Source: Neptunomonas sp. (lineage in GTDB: Bacteria; Pseudomonadota; Gammaproteobacteria; Pseudomonadales; Balneatricaceae). Taken from it: DNA of 9,150 nt. The position numbers and the translations under genes were made by a program. Every line of letters begins with the position of its first letter. The first letter of the stretch is position 1. Under the pieces are notes generated by a model. That model did not search any database. It saw only the letters and a list, made by a program, of their open reading frames with translations, and was not told the DNA's origin. Shown one piece after another: positions 6,782 to 9,150 of this stretch. The DNA lies in assembly GCA_004195305.1 (NCBI GenBank), contig SDWN01000015.1, positions 1-9,150 of the forward strand, written 5' to 3'.

Positions 6782-8134
6782 TCAAAGCCGGGCAAGATCG
6801 TTATACAGGGCGACCAGCATCAGCGACAACAACAACGTCATGCCGATTTTCAGCCCGAAGAGCTGCGTTCGCTCAGACACAGGCCGACCCCGAATCGCTT
6901 CGATCAGGTAGTAAAGCAGATGCCCGCCATCCAGCACCGGAATCGGTAACAGATTGAGGATGCCCAAGCTGATACTCAAGTAGGCCAGAAAGTTAAGAAA
7001 GCTTTCCACACCGGATGCCGCAGAGTCGCCCGCCACTTTAGCAATGGTGATAGGGCCGCTCAAGTTTTTTACCGATATCAGCCCGTTAACCATCTTCCAG
7101 ATCGACTCAAGGGTCAAGCTGATCATCTGCTGGCTTTTTGCCAGTGCTACCGGAATCGCCGCCAGCGGCGAATATTGCACCTCGCGGAGCATCGATTCCG
7201 GCCAAGAGACCGGCGTCACACCGGCACCAATATAGCCGTAAACCTCGCCCGACTCGGCCTGCATGCGCGCGGGGGTCAACTCCAGCATCAACCGCAGGCC
7301 ATTGCGCTCCACCCGCAACTGCAACGGCTGCAACGGCTGCGCACGGATCATATCGACCAGCTCCATCCAAACAGCGATCTCTACGTCGTTGATTGACAAC
7401 ACCAGATCACCGACCTGCAGCCCGGCTGCCAGCGCCTGCCCATCGTCTGATAAACTGCCGATTCGAGGCGGCAACAGGGGTCGGTATGGGGTGATACCCA
7501 ACGTATACAGAGGGCCACGCTGTTCATCAAACTGCCAGCGCTCAATGGCCACTGAAATTTCAGCAGCGCCGGTGCCATTAAGCTCGCGGGTGCGCAGTCG
7601 CAGTGCTCCGCTATCACCAATTCGCGAAGCTAATCGCAGCGAGACCTGCTCCCAGGTCCGGGTCGGATAACCATCAACCTCGATCAGTTCCCGGCCGACG
7701 ATATTCGAGTACCCCGCAACCGGCGAGTCGGGGCGAATCTCGCCAACCACGGGCACCACGGTGCTGGTACCGACCATAAACATCAACCAGTAGGCAAACA
7801 CAGCAAACACAAGATTAACCACCGGCCCGGCGGCAACGATAGCGATGCGCTGCCCTACCGACTTGTTGTTGAATGCCTGGTCACGCAATTCGGCGGGCAC
7901 ATCCCCTTCGCGCTCGTCCAGCATCTTGACGTAGCCGCCCAGCGGGATCGCAGCGATCACATATTCGGTACCCTGACGGTCGTACCAGCGATACAACCCC
8001 GTACCGAAACCAATGGAGAAGCGCAGCACCTTGACCCCGCAACGTCGCGCCACCCAAAAATGGCCATACTCATGAATGGTGACCAGAATACCGAGGGTAA
8101 CGATTGCGGCCAGAACAGTTTGCAGAATATCCAT
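6782..8134 (-). CDS. rseP: Intramembrane site-2 protease RseP
   Basis: An inner-membrane zinc metalloprotease (M50 family, called MucP in Pseudomonas). It makes the second cut in the anti-sigma factor RseA/MucA, releasing sigma-E, and also removes leftover signal peptides. It has 450 residues, the same as E. coli. TM1 (about 5-24) carries the HEYGH zinc motif (H21, E22, H25). The third zinc ligand is D402 in PVLDGGH. RRCGVKVLRFSIGFG (31-44) and GGYVKML (66-72) are family signatures. FNNKSVGQRIAIVAAGP leads into TM2 (about 97-121). Two PDZ domains cover about 125-290. The last TM segments lie at about 380-400 and 428-446, and the chain ends NDLARL. The ATG at 8132-8134 is the only possible start, because an in-frame TAA (8159-8161) precedes it with no start codon between. 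The 8 nt between cdsA and this ATG resemble an anti-Shine-Dalgarno sequence. The stop is TGA. Confidence 0.98.
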   Translation of the reverse strand: MDILQTVLAAIVTLGILVTIHEYGHFWVARRCGVKVLRFSIGFGTGLYRWYDRQGTEYVIAAIPLGGYVKMLDEREGDVPAELRDQAFNNKSVGQRIAIVAAGPVVNLVFAVFAYWLMFMVGTSTVVPVVGEIRPDSPVAGYSNIVGRELIEVDGYPTRTWEQVSLRLASRIGDSGALRLRTRELNGTGAAEISVAIERWQFDEQRGPLYTLGITPYRPLLPPRIGSLSDDGQALAAGLQVGDLVLSINDVEIAVWMELVDMIRAQPLQPLQLRVERNGLRLMLELTPARMQAESGEVYGYIGAGVTPVSWPESMLREVQYSPLAAIPVALAKSQQMISLTLESIWKMVNGLISVKNLSGPITIAKVAGDSAASGVESFLNFLAYLSISLGILNLLPIPVLDGGHLLYYLIEAIRGRPVSERTQLFGLKIGMTLLLSLMLVALYNDLARL

Positions 8135-8142
8135 AAGGAGGG

Positions 8143-8967
8143 TTAGCCCAGCGCCACATTAGCAAGCTCAAACAAAATCAAACCCAACGCAAAAATCGGC
8201 GCTGCTGCGGTCAGGCTATCGATCCGATCCATCACCCCACCGTGGCCCGGGAGCAGATGGCTGCTATCTTTAATGCCTCGATGCCGCTTGAGCATACTTT
8301 CCAGCAGGTCTCCTAAGACTGAGAACAGCGCGGTGATCAAACAGACCAGCACCAAACCGACCCGCTGGGCACCCTCAAGTTCGACCAGCCAGCTAAAAAC
8401 CAGCGTGACCGCTAAACTGGCGGCCAGTCCGCCATAAAATCCAGCCCAGGTTTTACCCGGACTCACCCGTGCGGCTAATTTCTTATTACCCCAGGCTTTG
8501 CCCGCAAAGTATGCGCCTATATCAGCGCCCCAGACCAGTAGCAGCAACAGTAACAACCAGGCATTTCCAGAGGTCTGTGCCTTCAGCTCAACCAAACCGC
8601 TCCAGGCGGGAATGAGTACCAGCAGCCCCATTAGCGCGCGAGCCGGAGTCCCTTGCCACTGCGCCCCGCTATTCGGAAAGGTCGTTACCCAGCCCAGAGC
8701 CAAGCACCAGAAAAACAGTGCGGCGACCAGCAGTGGTAGCGCCGCAACGTCCAGGTATTTGATCACGATGATAAGCGCCAACACCGCTAGCGCATACGCG
8801 ACGCGATGGCTTGACTGTTTAAGACCGGAGAGGTTGGCCCACTCCCAGGCAGCCAGCGTCATGACCGCCGCGATGAACAGTTTGAATTCGAATAGAGGTA
8901 ATAGAAAGATCGCCGCCAACATCAACGGCGCCAGGATCAGCGCGGTAATCACGCGTTGCTTAAGCAT
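8143..8967 (-). CDS. cdsA: Phosphatidate cytidylyltransferase (CDP-diglyceride synthase)
   Basis: An integral inner-membrane enzyme that makes CDP-diacylglycerol from CTP and phosphatidic acid, the branch point for phosphatidylethanolamine, phosphatidylglycerol and cardiolipin. It has 274 residues (E. coli about 285). There are multiple hydrophobic segments (about 9-40, 56-70, 73-94, 110-126, 136-155, 177-195, 202-220, 252-272). The family signature SMLKRHRGIKDSSHLLPGHG runs from about 224 to 243 and continues into GVMDRID with D247 and D250. D149 in WGADIGAYFAGKAWG and the SPGKTWAG motif (169-176) are also conserved. The frame is open upstream to 9144, but those codons lie over the uppS 3' end. 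The start is ATG at 8965-8967, which gives MLKQRVITAL and has GAGG at 8977-8980 (9-nt spacing). It overlaps the uppS stop by 8 bases (ATGCTTAA). Confidence 0.97.
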   Translation of the reverse strand: MLKQRVITALILAPLMLAAIFLLPLFEFKLFIAAVMTLAAWEWANLSGLKQSSHRVAYALAVLALIIVIKYLDVAALPLLVAALFFWCLALGWVTTFPNSGAQWQGTPARALMGLLVLIPAWSGLVELKAQTSGNAWLLLLLLLVWGADIGAYFAGKAWGNKKLAARVSPGKTWAGFYGGLAASLAVTLVFSWLVELEGAQRVGLVLVCLITALFSVLGDLLESMLKRHRGIKDSSHLLPGHGGVMDRIDSLTAAAPIFALGLILFELANVALG

Positions 8968-9150
8968 TTTTTTCAGCCTCAAGCTGCTCACTGGTTTTTC
9001 CAAAACGACGCTGGCGCTGGCTGAAATCGTAAAAGGCAGTCTCCAGCGCAGCCCGGTCAAAGTCAGGCCAATAGTCTGGCGTAAAATAAAGCTCGGCGTA
9101 GGCAAACTGCCACAATAAAAAGTTACTGATGCGCTGCTCGCCACCGGTGC
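8960..9150 (-). CDS. uppS: Undecaprenyl pyrophosphate synthase, C-terminal fragment
   Basis: The 3' end of the cis-prenyltransferase that condenses isopentenyl pyrophosphate with farnesyl pyrophosphate to C55 undecaprenyl pyrophosphate, the lipid carrier for cell-wall and O-antigen precursors. Only the last 62 codons plus the stop (TAA, 8960-8962) are inside; the frame continues beyond 9150, and the two bases at 9149-9150 belong to the preceding codon. The visible part starts with TGGEQRISNFLLWQFAYAEL, the diagnostic substrate-binding segment at the C-terminus of UppS. It continues with YFTPDYWPDF and the family's FxxRxRRFG-type tail (FSQRQRRFG). The usual preceding residue is Arg, and the terminal C at 9149 is compatible with that. 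The short tail overlaps the cdsA start by 8 bases, so the two are probably coupled. This fragment was found by translating the minus strand by hand. Confidence 0.95.
   Translation of the reverse strand, partial: TGGEQRISNFLLWQFAYAELYFTPDYWPDFDRAALETAFYDFSQRQRRFGKTSEQLEAEKNA

Noticed and set aside
6320..6949. A 209-codon open frame on the plus strand across the rseP-bamA junction
   Set aside because: It is antisense to the N-terminal part of BamA and the end of RseP and very rich in Arg, Ser and Lys, with no domain seen; both sense genes are certain.
7318..7343. A short tandem repeat, CAACGGCTG twice
   Set aside because: It encodes the QPLQPLQL stretch in the second PDZ region of RseP; two 9-bp copies within frame are not a notable repeat.
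8134..8141. TAAGGAGG on the plus strand as a ribosome binding site for an antisense gene
   Set aside because: No start codon opens a meaningful plus-strand frame at suitable distance; it is the complement of the sequence before rseP.
8360..8383. A possible sigma-E promoter inside cdsA, upstream of rseP
   Set aside because: CGAACTT matches 6 of 7 bases of the -35 GGAACTT, but 16 nt on the -10 reads TCGGT, which matches only the leading TC of TCTGA or TCAAA. This is too weak to call, although a sigma-E promoter for rseP-bamA is known in E. coli.
8498..9118. A 206-codon open frame on the plus strand opposite cdsA and uppS
   Set aside because: It is antisense to a membrane protein with clear CdsA motifs; its Ser/Ala/Asn-rich composition matches backwards-read Leu/Ala/Val codons. 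No family features are visible.

Overview
The window is one unbroken stretch of the conserved gammaproteobacterial envelope-biogenesis cluster. Every gene is on the minus strand, so transcription runs from position 9150 towards position 1. In that order it holds the 3' end of uppS, then cdsA, rseP, bamA, skp, lpxD, fabZ, lpxA, lpxB and the 5' part of rnhB. The last gene runs off the window at position 1. Gene order, protein lengths and motifs fit a gammaproteobacterium with a moderate GC content (roughly mid-50s % by eye). Several proteins, above all FabZ and LpxA, look closer to Pseudomonas/Oceanospirillales-type sequences than to the enteric ones. I cannot name the species.

The layout is very compact. 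From right to left the gene junctions are: uppS/cdsA 8-nt overlap; cdsA-rseP 8-nt gap; rseP-bamA 46-nt gap; bamA-skp 23-nt gap; skp-lpxD 11-nt gap; lpxD-fabZ 11-nt gap; fabZ-lpxA 2-nt gap; lpxA-lpxB 6-nt gap (0 if lpxB starts at an upstream TTG); lpxB/rnhB 8-nt overlap. There is no intergenic stretch over 50 bases, no RNA gene, no mobile element, no CRISPR array, and no convincing promoter or terminator. The whole window therefore looks like the inside of one operon that begins and ends outside it.

The genes form a functional chain. UppS makes the undecaprenyl carrier used for peptidoglycan and O-antigen, and CdsA makes CDP-diacylglycerol for phospholipids. RseP is the intramembrane protease of the sigma-E envelope stress pathway. 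BamA and Skp insert and chaperone outer-membrane proteins. LpxA, LpxD and LpxB carry out early lipid A steps, and FabZ sits among them as the fatty-acid dehydratase that competes for 3-hydroxyacyl-ACP. RnhB (RNase HII) is a genome-maintenance gene customarily attached to the end of this cluster.

I found no previously undescribed system. The points worth a second look are local: an anti-Shine-Dalgarno sequence in front of rseP, TTG and GTG starts with strong ribosome binding sites on lpxA and lpxD, matching 8-nt ATGNNTAA overlaps near both ends, an alanine at the LpxA acyl-chain ruler position, and a cysteine pair moved to another BamA loop.
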